Assembly: GCF_009738185.1 (NCBI RefSeq)
Contig: NZ_CP046509.1
Location: 1,553,501-1,617,500, forward strand
DNA length: 64,000 nucleotides
Reading direction: 5' to 3'
From: Erwinia sorbitola
GTDB taxonomy: Bacteria; Pseudomonadota; Gammaproteobacteria; Enterobacterales; Enterobacteriaceae
Under the pieces are notes generated by a model that was not told the origin of the DNA, made no database searches, and saw only the letters and a program-made list of their open reading frames with translations. Within the stretch, counting starts at the first letter, position 1; each line of letters opens with the position of its first letter. Both the position numbers and the translations under genes were made by a program. Of the stretch, positions 45,014-54,009 are shown piece after piece.

Positions 45014-45149
45014 GCGTTTTCCTTTTTACTGTTTTTCTGCCCGTCAGTTTAACGATGAAAGTTATTGTCGCCTAACGGGAAAGTCTGAAAAGATCGCAGG
45101 CGCTTTTTTCTGGCATCAGCAGGGGTTACTCCCTATAATTGCGCCCGCT

Positions 45150-45225
45150 ATACCCGTCATATTTCAAGCCGCAGGTGCATTGACCGGCATTATTTGCCTG
45201 CAATTTCAAATCTGCCGGGTATGCT
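45150..45225. repeat. Short ERIC-end derivative upstream of udk
   Basis: Starts TATACCCGTCATATTTCAAG and ends CAAATCTGCCGGGTATG, two inverted ends of about 26 bases around roughly 25 bases of interior. The ends match those of ERIC elements; the ERIC core is absent. It lies close before udk and may overlap its promoter. Confidence 0.6.
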
Positions 45226-45261
45226 TACCCTTATATTGTCTCAGAATCAGGTCTTTAATAT

Positions 45262-45903
45262 ATGACTGACAAGTCGCATCAGTGCGTCATCGTAGGTATC
45301 GCAGGCGCTTCAGCCTCGGGAAAAAGTCTTATTGCCAGCACGCTGTACCGTGAAGTGCGCGACCGCGTAGGTGATGAAAATATTGGCGTCATCCCCGAGG
45401 ATGCCTACTACAAAGACCAGAGCCATCTCACCATGGAGGAGCGGGTCAAGACCAACTATGATCATCCCAGCGCCATGGATCACAATTTGCTGTTGCAGCA
45501 TTTGCAGATGCTCAAAGCAGGGCAGCAGATTGAATTGCCGGTTTACAGCTACGTTGAACATACCCGTACAGAACAAACCATCTGCCTTAAGCCGAAGAAA
45601 GTGATTATCCTTGAGGGGATTTTATTACTGACGGATGCGCGCCTGCGTCAGGAGATGAATTTCTCTATCTTCGTGGACACCCCGCTGGACATCTGCCTGA
45701 TGCGTCGTATGAAGCGCGATGTCAACGAGCGCGGGCGTTCAATGGACTCGGTGATGGCACAGTATCAGAAGACGGTGCGTCCAATGTTCCTGCAATTTAT
45801 TGAACCTTCGAAACAATACGCCGATATCATCGTGCCGCGCGGCGGAAAAAACCGTATTGCCATTGATATCCTGAAAGCAAAAATTAATCAGTTCTTCGAG
45901 TAA
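45262..45903 (+). CDS. udk: Uridine/cytidine kinase
   Basis: Phosphorylates uridine and cytidine with GTP or ATP in pyrimidine salvage. It is 213 residues, the E. coli length. The P-loop GIAGASASGKS lies at residues 12-22. Other marks are EDAYYKDQSHLTMEER, the YDHPSAMDH segment and RRMKRDVNERGRSMDSV. It is followed 24 bases later by dcd. Confidence 0.97.
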   Translation: MTDKSHQCVIVGIAGASASGKSLIASTLYREVRDRVGDENIGVIPEDAYYKDQSHLTMEERVKTNYDHPSAMDHNLLLQHLQMLKAGQQIELPVYSYVEHTRTEQTICLKPKKVIILEGILLLTDARLRQEMNFSIFVDTPLDICLMRRMKRDVNERGRSMDSVMAQYQKTVRPMFLQFIEPSKQYADIIVPRGGKNRIAIDILKAKINQFFE

Positions 45904-45927
45904 TCGAAGCGTTTGCCGGAGTACCTC

Positions 45928-46509
45928 ATGAGATTATGTGACCGCGATATAGAAGCCTGGCTTGATAACGGAAAGCTGGATATTGATCCCCGCCCGCCGG
46001 TGGAACGTATCAATGGTGCAACCGTTGATGTGCGCCTGGGCAATCAGTTCCGCACTTTTCGCGGTCATACGGCTCCTTTTATTGATTTGAGTGGCCCTAA
46101 AGACGAAGTGAGTGCGGCGCTGGATCGGGTGATGAGCGATGAGATTGTGCTGCCGGAAGGTGACGCGTTCTATCTGCATCCCGGTGAGCTGGCGCTGGCC
46201 GTAACGCTGGAGTCGGTGACGCTGCCGGATAACCTGGTGGGCTGGCTGGATGGCCGCTCTTCACTGGCGCGTCTTGGTCTGATGGTTCACGTGACCGCTC
46301 ACCGTATTGATCCAGGCTGGCAGGGCCGGATTGTGCTGGAGTTCTATAATTCAGGTAAACTGCCGCTGGCACTGCGTCCAGGTATGCTGATTGGCGCACT
46401 CAGTTTTGAACCGTTGTCTGGCCCGGCAGCCCGTCCGTATAACAGCCGACAGGATGCGAAATACAAAGGTCAGCAGGGTGCGGATGCCAGCCGTATTGAT
46501 AAAGACTGA
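45928..46509 (+). CDS. dcd: dCTP deaminase
   Basis: Converts dCTP to dUTP, the main source of dTMP precursor in enterobacteria. It is 193 residues, the E. coli length. The trimeric dUTPase-like fold is seen in GWLDGRSSLARLGLMVH and AHRIDPGWQGRIVLEFYN. The start at 45928 (MRLCDRDIEAWL) has GGAG 8 bases before it; the open frame begins five codons earlier. Probably cotranscribed with udk. Confidence 0.97.
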   Translation: MRLCDRDIEAWLDNGKLDIDPRPPVERINGATVDVRLGNQFRTFRGHTAPFIDLSGPKDEVSAALDRVMSDEIVLPEGDAFYLHPGELALAVTLESVTLPDNLVGWLDGRSSLARLGLMVHVTAHRIDPGWQGRIVLEFYNSGKLPLALRPGMLIGALSFEPLSGPAARPYNSRQDAKYKGQQGADASRIDKD

Positions 46510-46519
46510 TACGCTATTA

Positions 46520-46935
46520 TCAGTAAGCGACCGTGCTGAGTGAGCCAGCGCCGCTGTAAACTGACAATGAGTGGTTAAACCCTTTAGATTTCAGCTTGCA
46601 GCCAGGCGGCAACTGAGCAAGTCCCCGGGAGCTTACAGCAGTAAGTGACCGGGGCGAGGGAAGGAAGCCCGCGCCGCTGTAAACTGACAATGAGTGGTTA
46701 AACCCTTTAGATTTCAGCTTGCAGCCAGGCGGCAACTGAGCAAGTCTCCGGGAGCTTGCATCAGTAAGTGACCGGGGCGAGGGAAGGAAGCCCGCGCCGC
46801 TGTAAACTGACAATGAGTGGTTAAACCCTTTAGATTTCAGCTTGCAGCCAGGCGGCAACTGAGCAAGTCCCCGGGAGCTTACATCAGTAAGTGACCGGGG
46901 CGAGGGAAGGAAGCCAACACCGCTGCAAACTGAAA
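46520..46935. repeat. Tandem array of three 123-base ERIC-type units
   Basis: Units begin at 46548, 46671 and 46794 with GCGCCGCTGTAAACTGAC and repeat almost exactly every 123 bases. Partial units flank them on both sides. Each contains the ERIC core (CCCCGGGAGCTTACAGCAGT, then AAGTGACCGGGGCGAGGGAA). The other half (GGTTAAACCCTTTAGATTTC) is not part of the ERIC consensus I know. The array fills the gap between dcd and asmA, so it separates their transcription. Confidence 0.85.
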
Positions 46936-46958
46936 GATGAAGGGTTTAAGGAGAAGGC

Positions 46959-48806
46959 ATGAAAAGATTTATTACCACCCTTGCCATACTTTTGGTGGTG
47001 ATGGTGGCTGGCATGACCGCTCTGGTTGTGTTGGTCAATCCTAATGATTTTCGCGCCTACATGGTTCGTCAGGTGGAGCAGCATAACGGCTACAAGCTGG
47101 CGATTAATGGTGATCTGCGCTGGCACGTCTGGCCGCAGCTAAGTATTCTTTCCGGCCCGGTGACTCTGACCGCGCCTGGCGCTGCGCAGCCCGTCGTTAG
47201 CGCACAGAATATGCGCCTGGATGTTAACCTGTTCCCGCTGCTCTCTCATCAGCTTTCAGTCAAGCAGGTGATGCTGAAAGGTGCGGTAGTGCGTCTGACG
47301 CCGGACAGTGACAGTCAGCGCCCCCCTGATGCGCCTATCGGCCCCGCCGAACCGGGCAATGCCCCGTCGGTGAGTGATGTCACGCGCGGCTGGAAGTTTG
47401 ATATTGCCCATCTGCGGATTGCCGACAGTCTGCTGGTATGGCAGCAAAGCAACGGCGAACAGCTGAACGTACGGGATTTTAACCTGGCGCTGGATCAAAC
47501 TCAGCCGCGCCGTGCCCATCTTATTCTTAGCAGCCGTATTAACCGCGATCAGCGTGAATTGCAGATTAATATCGACAGCGATCTGGATATTACTGATTAC
47601 CCAAACCGCATCGGCGCGGTGGTCAATCAGTTTGATTATCAGCTCAAGGGGGCAGATCTGCCTCAGGACGGCGTTAAGGGTCATGCCCTGATGAAAGCCC
47701 ATTGGGTGACGTCTACACAGCAGTTCAGCCTGGAAGAAATTAACCTTAGCGCTAATGATAGCCAGCTGACCGGTACGGTGTCCGGTTCGCTGGGTGCCCG
47801 CCCGCAGATTATGGCCCGCCTGCATGCAGCCAGCCTTAATCTGGATGCACTACTGGGGCTGAACCAGGTTTCTGAAGGTGCGGCCAGCGGTGCGGAATCG
47901 CGCTCAGGCCCTGCGCCCGTTATTGCCGCGCTGCCAACCCACGATAATGCTGATTCACCGCTTAATGCGATGGATGGCACTCTTTCGCTGGTGGCCGATA
48001 AACTGAACTGGCGTGGCATACAGATGAACAACGTGCAGCTGGATGCAGCCAGTGAAGACGGGTTGCTGACGGTGAATAATTTCAGGGGGGAGTCGATGGA
48101 CGGCAGCTTCTCTCTGCCTGGTACGGTTGATGTTCGTAGCGCAAAGACCAAAGTGAGGTTGCAGCCCGATCTTGAGAAGTTTGCACTTTCTCCACTGCTG
48201 AAAGGATTTGAACTGCCGGATACGGTACGCGGAGAGCTTTCGCTGAAAGGAGACTTGCGCGGTGAGGGGCTGACCGTCGATGCGTTTAAAAAACAGTGGC
48301 AGGGCAGGGCGGATTTCAACCTCCAAAATGCACAGTTTGCCGGCCTTAATTTCCAGCAGCTGATTCAGCGTGCGGTGGAAAGCAACAGTACTAAAGTGCG
48401 CGGTGAAAGCGATGACAGTAAACCTAATCTGCAACAGATTCAGGGCCAGGTCACGCTGAACAATGGCCTGTTTAATTTCGGCACCCTGGATGCCCGCTCA
48501 GACCAGCTTAATTATACCGGTGCAGGCATGGTTGATGTGGTGAAGCGGACGCTGGATATACGCTTTGGCGTTACGGTGACTGCGGGCTGGAGTGGTGAAA
48601 GTGCACTGGTTCAGCGTTTGCAAAAAACGCCGGTGCCGTTACGCATCTATGGCCCCTGGTCCGCCATCAACTACAGTCTCAAAGTGGATCAGGTGCTGCG
48701 TGAAGAGCTGCGTGACGAAGCACGCCAGCGTCTGAAACAGTGGATGGGGCGTAACCCCGACAGCGATAAGAAAAATGATGTGAAATCACTGCTGAAAGAT
48801 CTGTAA
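46959..48806 (+). CDS. asmA: AsmA, AsmA-like outer-membrane assembly protein
   Basis: A 615-residue protein (E. coli AsmA 617), anchored by one N-terminal helix (FITTLAILLVVMVAGMTALV) with a large periplasmic part of beta-strand repeats, as in bridge-like lipid-transfer proteins. It affects outer-membrane lipid/LPS levels in E. coli. The start has AAGGAGAAGGC just upstream. It lies directly after the ERIC array and is convergent with yegH. Confidence 0.95.
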   Translation: MKRFITTLAILLVVMVAGMTALVVLVNPNDFRAYMVRQVEQHNGYKLAINGDLRWHVWPQLSILSGPVTLTAPGAAQPVVSAQNMRLDVNLFPLLSHQLSVKQVMLKGAVVRLTPDSDSQRPPDAPIGPAEPGNAPSVSDVTRGWKFDIAHLRIADSLLVWQQSNGEQLNVRDFNLALDQTQPRRAHLILSSRINRDQRELQINIDSDLDITDYPNRIGAVVNQFDYQLKGADLPQDGVKGHALMKAHWVTSTQQFSLEEINLSANDSQLTGTVSGSLGARPQIMARLHAASLNLDALLGLNQVSEGAASGAESRSGPAPVIAALPTHDNADSPLNAMDGTLSLVADKLNWRGIQMNNVQLDAASEDGLLTVNNFRGESMDGSFSLPGTVDVRSAKTKVRLQPDLEKFALSPLLKGFELPDTVRGELSLKGDLRGEGLTVDAFKKQWQGRADFNLQNAQFAGLNFQQLIQRAVESNSTKVRGESDDSKPNLQQIQGQVTLNNGLFNFGTLDARSDQLNYTGAGMVDVVKRTLDIRFGVTVTAGWSGESALVQRLQKTPVPLRIYGPWSAINYSLKVDQVLREELRDEARQRLKQWMGRNPDSDKKNDVKSLLKDL

Positions 48807-48812
48807 GAGGTT

Positions 48813-48838
48813 AGCGGGCGACGTGTGCCTCGCCCGCT
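48813..48838. terminator. Hairpin between convergent asmA and yegH
   Basis: A 9 bp perfect stem AGCGGGCGA/TCGCCCGCT with an 8-base loop, 6 bases past the asmA stop and just before the yegH stop. The T-tract is poor in both directions. It could be a terminator or a REP relative. Confidence 0.55.
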
Positions 48839-48842
48839 TATC

Positions 48843-50405
48843 CTATGTCCGATCGACGGTGGGGATAATCTGCACTTTCTGCACCCGGTGGCTCTCAACC
48901 TGAAGCGTACGGAAAAGATAATCACCTACCTGGACCTCTTCTCCCTCCTGCGGCACGCGCTGCAAATGCTCCATCAGTAATCCTGCCAGCGTCAGGTATT
49001 CACGCTTTTCATCCAGCACCAGCGGCAGATGCATTGCCAGATCGTCGAGCGGCATATGCCCGTTCGCTGTCCAGCTGCCATCGGCATTCTGCTGTATATC
49101 GTAGCGCGGGTCGACTTTCTCCCCTTCGTTAGGGAGATTCCCGGCGATAGTTTCCATCACATCACTTAGCGTTACGATGCCCTCGACTGAGCCAAACTCA
49201 TCCACTACAAAAGCAAAATGTGTGCGCGCAGTGCGGAACTGCTCCAGCGCGGGCAGCAGACTCAGCTGCTCAGGGAAAACCAGCGGCTGGCGGATCAGTG
49301 CGCGCAAATCGAGATCGTTACCGTGCAGCGCCTGTTTAAGCAGATCGATAACATGAACCACGCCAAGCGGCTCATCGCTATTTTCAGTAATAATCAGCCG
49401 GGTGTGCTGATTATTATCGAGCAGCGCCATGATTTTTTCCGGTGATTCGGCAAGGTCAATATGCTCAATATCATGACGCGAAGTCATAATGCTGCTGACG
49501 CTGCGCTGACCCATCGCCAGCACGCGGGCAATCATCATGCGCTCCTGCTTATTAAAAATCGCTTTACGCCCGGCATCGGCAACCAGTGATGAGGTTTCCT
49601 CATCCATCTCTGCCTGTTCATGATGGCCACGCAGCAGTCTCAGTACGGCTTCTGCGGTACGTTTACGCAGGGGAAGCTTCGCTGAGAGGAAACGCCGACG
49701 GTTAAACTGCGCCAGCTGATTCAGCGCTTCGATAATCACCGAGAAACCGATAGCAGCGTAGAGGTAGCCCTTCGGAATATGGTAACCAAAGCCATCGGCT
49801 ACCAGACTGAAGCCGATCATCAGTAAGAAGCTGAGACATAAAATAATAATAGTCGGGTGGCTGTTAACAAAGCGGGTCAGCGGTTTACTGGCCAGCAGCA
49901 TCAGGAAGATAGCGATAATAACCGCAGCCATCATTACGGCCAGATGATCAACCATTCCGACGGCGGTAATCACGGAGTCGAGGGAAAAGACCGCATCAAG
50001 CACCACAATCTGCGCCACCACCGGCCAGAAGCGCGCCGCACGTTTCTGCGGGCCTTCTTCTTCATCTTTGCCTTCCAGCCGTTCGTTCAGCTCTACGGTG
50101 GCTTTGAACAGTAAGAATACGCCGCCGACCAGCATAATCAGATCGCGTGCACTAAAAGGGTGCCCGTTTACGCTAAACAGTGAGTCAGTCAGTGATGCCA
50201 GCCAGGAGATGGAGGCCAGCAGAGCCAGACGCATCAGCAGTGCCAGCATCAGGCCGGTTACGCGCGCACGGTCGCGTAATGCGGGGGGAAGTTTCTCTGC
50301 CAGAATGGCAATAAATACCAGGTTATCGATACCCAGAACCAGTTCCAGCAGAACCAGCGTGACCAGGCCGGCCCAGATTGAGGGGTCGGCGATCCATTCG
50401 AACAT
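48843..50405 (-). CDS. yegH: TerC/CorC-domain membrane protein YegH
   Basis: A 520-residue protein (E. coli YegH 527). The N-terminal TerC-type domain has about seven helices (LGIDNLVFIAILAEKLPP; DAVFSLDSVITAVGM). A CBS pair (SSIMTSRHDIEHIDLAESPE onward) and a C-terminal CorC/HlyC domain follow. Metal transport or efflux is the family theme; the function of YegH is not known. The start at 50405 (MFEWIADPSIW) is the family start; the frame runs on to 50438. It is divergent from the ams operon leader. Confidence 0.93.
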   Translation of the reverse strand: MFEWIADPSIWAGLVTLVLLELVLGIDNLVFIAILAEKLPPALRDRARVTGLMLALLMRLALLASISWLASLTDSLFSVNGHPFSARDLIMLVGGVFLLFKATVELNERLEGKDEEEGPQKRAARFWPVVAQIVVLDAVFSLDSVITAVGMVDHLAVMMAAVIIAIFLMLLASKPLTRFVNSHPTIIILCLSFLLMIGFSLVADGFGYHIPKGYLYAAIGFSVIIEALNQLAQFNRRRFLSAKLPLRKRTAEAVLRLLRGHHEQAEMDEETSSLVADAGRKAIFNKQERMMIARVLAMGQRSVSSIMTSRHDIEHIDLAESPEKIMALLDNNQHTRLIITENSDEPLGVVHVIDLLKQALHGNDLDLRALIRQPLVFPEQLSLLPALEQFRTARTHFAFVVDEFGSVEGIVTLSDVMETIAGNLPNEGEKVDPRYDIQQNADGSWTANGHMPLDDLAMHLPLVLDEKREYLTLAGLLMEHLQRVPQEGEEVQVGDYLFRTLQVESHRVQKVQIIPTVDRT

Positions 50406-50638
50406 TGTCTTTACCTGAACAGCATATTGAATGATCAATGATGAGTCGTAATCGCCACCATTTCAACCTGTAATCCAGGTACATCGCCTTTGCTGCATCC
50501 GTGATGAGTGATAAGTCAGTTTCGTTGCTGAATTATTAACCGTCATTTTCCGAAATTCTTAAACTGTTTCTTTTCAGGAATAATCGTATAGGGCCAGCTT
50601 GATTAAAGAGTAATACTTATATCCTGAATACACGGGCG

Positions 50639-50652
50639 TAAGATTAATCTTA
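50639..50652. promoter_or_regulatory. RcsAB box of the exopolysaccharide operon
   Basis: TAAGATTAATCTTA is a perfect 14-base palindrome that fits the RcsAB consensus (TaAGaatatTCctA). It lies about 570 bases upstream of amsG, the distance reported for the RcsA/RcsB site of the E. amylovora amsG promoter. It predicts capsule induction by the Rcs phosphorelay with RcsA. The 50406-50954 stretch holds no gene that I can support. Confidence 0.8.
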
Positions 50653-50954
50653 ATTGTGATATGGAATTAATATTGATTTGACTATGAGCGGAGTTAGGCA
50701 ATGAGTGGTACTGACGCAGCTGCAACGTAGTCTTAATCCTAAAAGAAGGTACAGGCGCGGGGAGCCTCTTGTAAACAGGCCATTTATAACTAGTATAGCA
50801 ACGTGTTACTGAATGTCTGCGTGGATGTTGTATTTAGCGCAGTACTGGCGGATTTAATGTTGATTTATGTGAATGAAGACACACTTCCGCTGTTTAAACG
50901 CTAAAGCTTGCCGCCAGAAATGGCAGGGGAACAACATAAAACACCAACATTTTA

Positions 50955-50992
50955 CAGCGCATTGGCAGCTACAAGCCAGGGGCGGTAGCGTG
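50955..50992 (+). promoter_or_regulatory. JUMPstart with ops element (RfaH recruitment)
   Basis: The sequence from CAGCGCATTGGCAGCTACAA to AAGCCAGGGGCGGTAGCGTG matches the JUMPstart element, and GGCGGTAGCGTG at 50981-50992 is a full ops site. RNA polymerase pauses there and takes up RfaH, which suppresses termination in long surface-polysaccharide operons. It is in the amsG leader, 228 bases before the start codon. Confidence 0.92.
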
Positions 50993-51000
50993 TCCTGACG

Positions 51001-51035
51001 AGTCTTAAGACTGTTCAGGAAGCGCCGCGGAACAG
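51001..51035 (+). other. Palindromes just after the ops site
   Basis: AGTCTTAAGACT (51001-51012) is a perfect palindrome. CTGTTC at 51011 can pair with GAACAG at 51030. RNA folding next to the ops pause is plausible. No gene lies between here and amsG. Confidence 0.4.
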
Positions 51036-51220
51036 TAAACGTTCGTGTTGATTTTCTTGCCAAAATCTCTAGCCGCTATGCCAGCTACGATGACCTTTTT
51101 GTCAGACTCCCTAAAATAAGTTTCCTGTGTAATAACTGATGTGTTGATTAAATACTCATCTCACCAGGTCAGAGACCAATAAAACACAGGCTTCCTAAGA
51201 TAAAAAATTACGAGTTAACT

Positions 51221-52654
51221 ATGCGCGATATTGAATTTACCTTTAAAGGGTTGTTAATAAAACTGTCATTGGCTCTTTCGGATCTCATCTGTTTTAATGC
51301 AGCGCTGGCATTAGCCATATTGCTGATTAATAGTTTTCCGGGTGATACTCTGTCAGATATTCCAGCAATCGACTTCAAATTGACTATAGCAACACATATT
51401 ATTCTTTCTGTTGTTTGCGTGGGCTGGTTCTGGGTGAGATTACGCCATTACACCTACCGCAAACCCTTCTGGTTTGAGTTAAAAGAAGTCTTCAGAACTG
51501 TCCTGGTCTTTTCTGTTATTGCTCTGTCCATCAGCGCATTATCCAAATGGGAATTGTCCCGCTGGATCTGGGTATTAACCTGGCTGCTGGCGATGGTGCT
51601 AATCCCGGTAGGACGTGCCGTAGTGAAGCGCGTACTTAACCGCAACAATCTGTGGAAAAAGCAGTCGATCATTTTGGGCAGCGGTAAGAATGCGGAAGAG
51701 GCTTATCAGGCGCTGCAAAGCGAAGAAGTGATGGGCTTTGATGTTGTGGCCTTCTTCGACGTTGATGGCAGCCAGCCAGCGCACGAGCTGTTTGGTATCC
51801 CCGTCATCAAAGACGAGCAGACCCTGTGGAACATGGTGAACAGCGAAACGCAGTTTATCGTGGCGGTGGAATATGAGCAGAGTCAGTCACGGGATCTGTG
51901 GCTGAAAAATCTTGCTAAACATAATTGCCGTTCAGTCTCGGTGATCCCTTCTTTACGCGGTGTGCCGCTTTATGGCACGGATATGGCATATATCTTCAGT
52001 CATGAAGTGATGATCCTGCGCGTGAACAACAATCTCGCCAAGCGCACTTCGCGCTTCCTGAAACGTACCTTTGATATCGTTGGCGCACTCAGCATTATCA
52101 CTATGCTGCTGCCTGCGCTGGCCACACTGATCTTTATGGTGTCACGCGATGGCGGTGCACCGATTTATGGTCACGAACGCGTTGGCTATAAAGGTCGCAA
52201 ATTTAAATGTCTGAAGTTCCGCTCAATGGTAGTGAACTCGAAAGAGGTACTGGAAGAGGTGCTGCGCACCGACCCGGCTGCACGTGAAGAGTGGGATAAA
52301 GACTTTAAGCTGAAAAATGACCCTCGCATTACCCGCGTTGGACATTTTATCCGCAAAACCAGCCTTGATGAATTGCCGCAGTTATGGAATGTCGTTCGCG
52401 GTGAAATGAGTCTGGTGGGGCCTCGTCCGGTTATCGAAGCCGAGCTGGAGCGCTATGCGGGTGATGTTGATTACTACTTTATGGCTAAACCAGGTATGAC
52501 CGGGCTATGGCAGGTAAGTGGACGTAACGATGTTGATTATGAAACCCGCGTCTACTTCGACTCCTGGTACGTGAAAAACTGGTCACTTTGGAACGATATC
52601 GCCATCTTGTTCAAGACTGTTGGTGTGGTTCTGAAACGTGATGGGGCTTATTAA
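51221..52654 (+). CDS. amsG: Undecaprenyl-phosphate galactose phosphotransferase AmsG (WbaP type)
   Basis: Starts each repeat unit by moving sugar-1-phosphate from its UDP donor (galactose in amylovoran) to the lipid carrier. It is 477 residues, the length of E. amylovora AmsG. Five membrane helices (four N-terminal, one at about 285-307), a CoA-binding-like middle (SIILGSGKNAEEAYQAL), then the catalytic bacterial sugar-transferase domain with KFRSM, RKTSLDELPQLWNV and GEMSLVGPRPV. First gene of the operon, after RcsAB and ops sites. Confidence 0.96.
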   Translation: MRDIEFTFKGLLIKLSLALSDLICFNAALALAILLINSFPGDTLSDIPAIDFKLTIATHIILSVVCVGWFWVRLRHYTYRKPFWFELKEVFRTVLVFSVIALSISALSKWELSRWIWVLTWLLAMVLIPVGRAVVKRVLNRNNLWKKQSIILGSGKNAEEAYQALQSEEVMGFDVVAFFDVDGSQPAHELFGIPVIKDEQTLWNMVNSETQFIVAVEYEQSQSRDLWLKNLAKHNCRSVSVIPSLRGVPLYGTDMAYIFSHEVMILRVNNNLAKRTSRFLKRTFDIVGALSIITMLLPALATLIFMVSRDGGAPIYGHERVGYKGRKFKCLKFRSMVVNSKEVLEEVLRTDPAAREEWDKDFKLKNDPRITRVGHFIRKTSLDELPQLWNVVRGEMSLVGPRPVIEAELERYAGDVDYYFMAKPGMTGLWQVSGRNDVDYETRVYFDSWYVKNWSLWNDIAILFKTVGVVLKRDGAY

Positions 52655-52742
52655 AACAAAGCCAGAGGCTGACAACAATGACCACTAGAAACAGAGCCTG
52701 ATTCAGGCACTTAGGTGATACCGGGTTTTCAGGTATGCCTTT

Positions 52743-52799
52743 TATACCCCAATAATTCGAGTTGCAGTTACCGTCTTGCAACTCGAAGTATCACGGGTA
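52743..52799. repeat. Short ERIC-end palindrome between amsG and amsH
   Basis: TATACCCCAATAATTCGAGT joined through a few bases to TGCAACTCGAAGTATCACGGG, i.e. the two ends of ERIC with the core missing. It can fold into a stem of about 13 pairs. It lies inside the operon, in the 206 bp gap ahead of amsH. Confidence 0.65.
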
Positions 52800-52860
52800 A
52801 AGACGCTACACAGCGGCGGTCTCGCCATTATCATTCCAATTACTGATAGCGATAAACCAG

Positions 52861-53994
52861 ATGATTAAAATCAAAACTAAATTGATTCCCCTGCTGGTCT
52901 CAGCAGCGCTCCTTTCCGGTTGTACTATCGAACCGGGCAGCCATCTTTCAACCATGGGCAAAGATGTTGTTAAGCAACAGGACAGTGATTTTGACATCGA
53001 CAAATACGTTAATGTCTTCCCGCTGACGCCGAGCCTGGTTGAACGCATGAGACCAAAACCGGTAGTTGCACAGGCGAATGACGCCCTGCAACGCGAAGTT
53101 CAGTCTTACGAATATCGCATCGGTGTCGGTGATGTTCTGACGGTTACCGTCTGGGATCACCCGGAGCTGACAACACCATCCGGTCAGTACCGTAGCGCCA
53201 GCGATACCGGTAACTGGGTTCATTCCGATGGCACTATCTTCTATCCGTATATCGGCAAAGTGCGCGTGGCAGGCCGTACCGTCCAGGAAGTGCGCGATGA
53301 GATTGCCCGCCGCCTGGCGCAGTATATCGAAAGCCCGCAGATCGATGTCAGCGTAGCGTCGTTCAAATCGCAAAAAACCTATGTAACCGGCGAAGTCACT
53401 ACCTCCGGCCAGCAGCCAATCACCAACGTTCCGCTCACTATTCTTGATGCGGTCAACGCTGCCGGCGGCTTAACCGCTAACGCCGACTGGCGCAATGTGG
53501 TGCTGACGCATAATGGCCGCGAGCAGCCAATCTCCTTGCAGGCACTGATGCAGAACGGTGACCTGTCGCAGAACCACCTGTTATATCCGGGTGACATTCT
53601 CTATGTGCCGCGTAATGACGACCTTAAAGTGTTTGTTATGGGCGAAGTTAAACAGCAGGCTACGCTGAAAATGGATCGCAGCGGTATGACGCTGTCCGAG
53701 GCACTGGGCAATGCGCAGGGTATGGATCAGACCGTTGCTGATGCAACGGGCGTCTTCGTTATTCGTCCGACTAAAGGGACTAACCGCAGCAAAATCGCCA
53801 ACATCTATCAGCTCAATACTAAAGATGCCGCCGCGATGGTAATGGGTACCGAGTTCCAGTTAGAACCTTACGACATTGTGTATGTCACCTCTACGCCACT
53901 GGCCCGTTGGAACCGTGTGATTTCACAGCTCGTTCCGACCATCAGCGGTGTTTACGATGCAACACGTACCGTGCAGACGCTTCATAACTGGTAA
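52861..53994 (+). CDS. amsH: Outer-membrane polysaccharide export lipoprotein AmsH (Wza)
   Basis: Forms the octameric outer-membrane channel for the polymer. It is 377 residues, the length of AmsH. A lipoprotein signal ends with LLSGC (Cys21). The polysaccharide export domain (YRIGVGDVLTVTVWDHPEL) and SLBB domains (YVTGEVTTSGQQPITN; VFVMGEVKQQATL) follow. The C-terminus has the amphipathic helix region that crosses the outer membrane. It lies 15 bases before amsI. Confidence 0.97.
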   Translation: MIKIKTKLIPLLVSAALLSGCTIEPGSHLSTMGKDVVKQQDSDFDIDKYVNVFPLTPSLVERMRPKPVVAQANDALQREVQSYEYRIGVGDVLTVTVWDHPELTTPSGQYRSASDTGNWVHSDGTIFYPYIGKVRVAGRTVQEVRDEIARRLAQYIESPQIDVSVASFKSQKTYVTGEVTTSGQQPITNVPLTILDAVNAAGGLTANADWRNVVLTHNGREQPISLQALMQNGDLSQNHLLYPGDILYVPRNDDLKVFVMGEVKQQATLKMDRSGMTLSEALGNAQGMDQTVADATGVFVIRPTKGTNRSKIANIYQLNTKDAAAMVMGTEFQLEPYDIVYVTSTPLARWNRVISQLVPTISGVYDATRTVQTLHNW

Positions 53995-54009
53995 CCGCCG
54001 GGAAACATT

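Noticed and set aside
46520..46858. 112-residue repeated protein on the minus strand between dcd and asmA
   Set aside because: It is a reading of the tandem ERIC units, with no ribosome site and no independent support.
50854..51063. 69-residue minus-strand frame across the JUMPstart element
   Set aside because: It lies in the regulatory leader, has no ribosome site and no family likeness.
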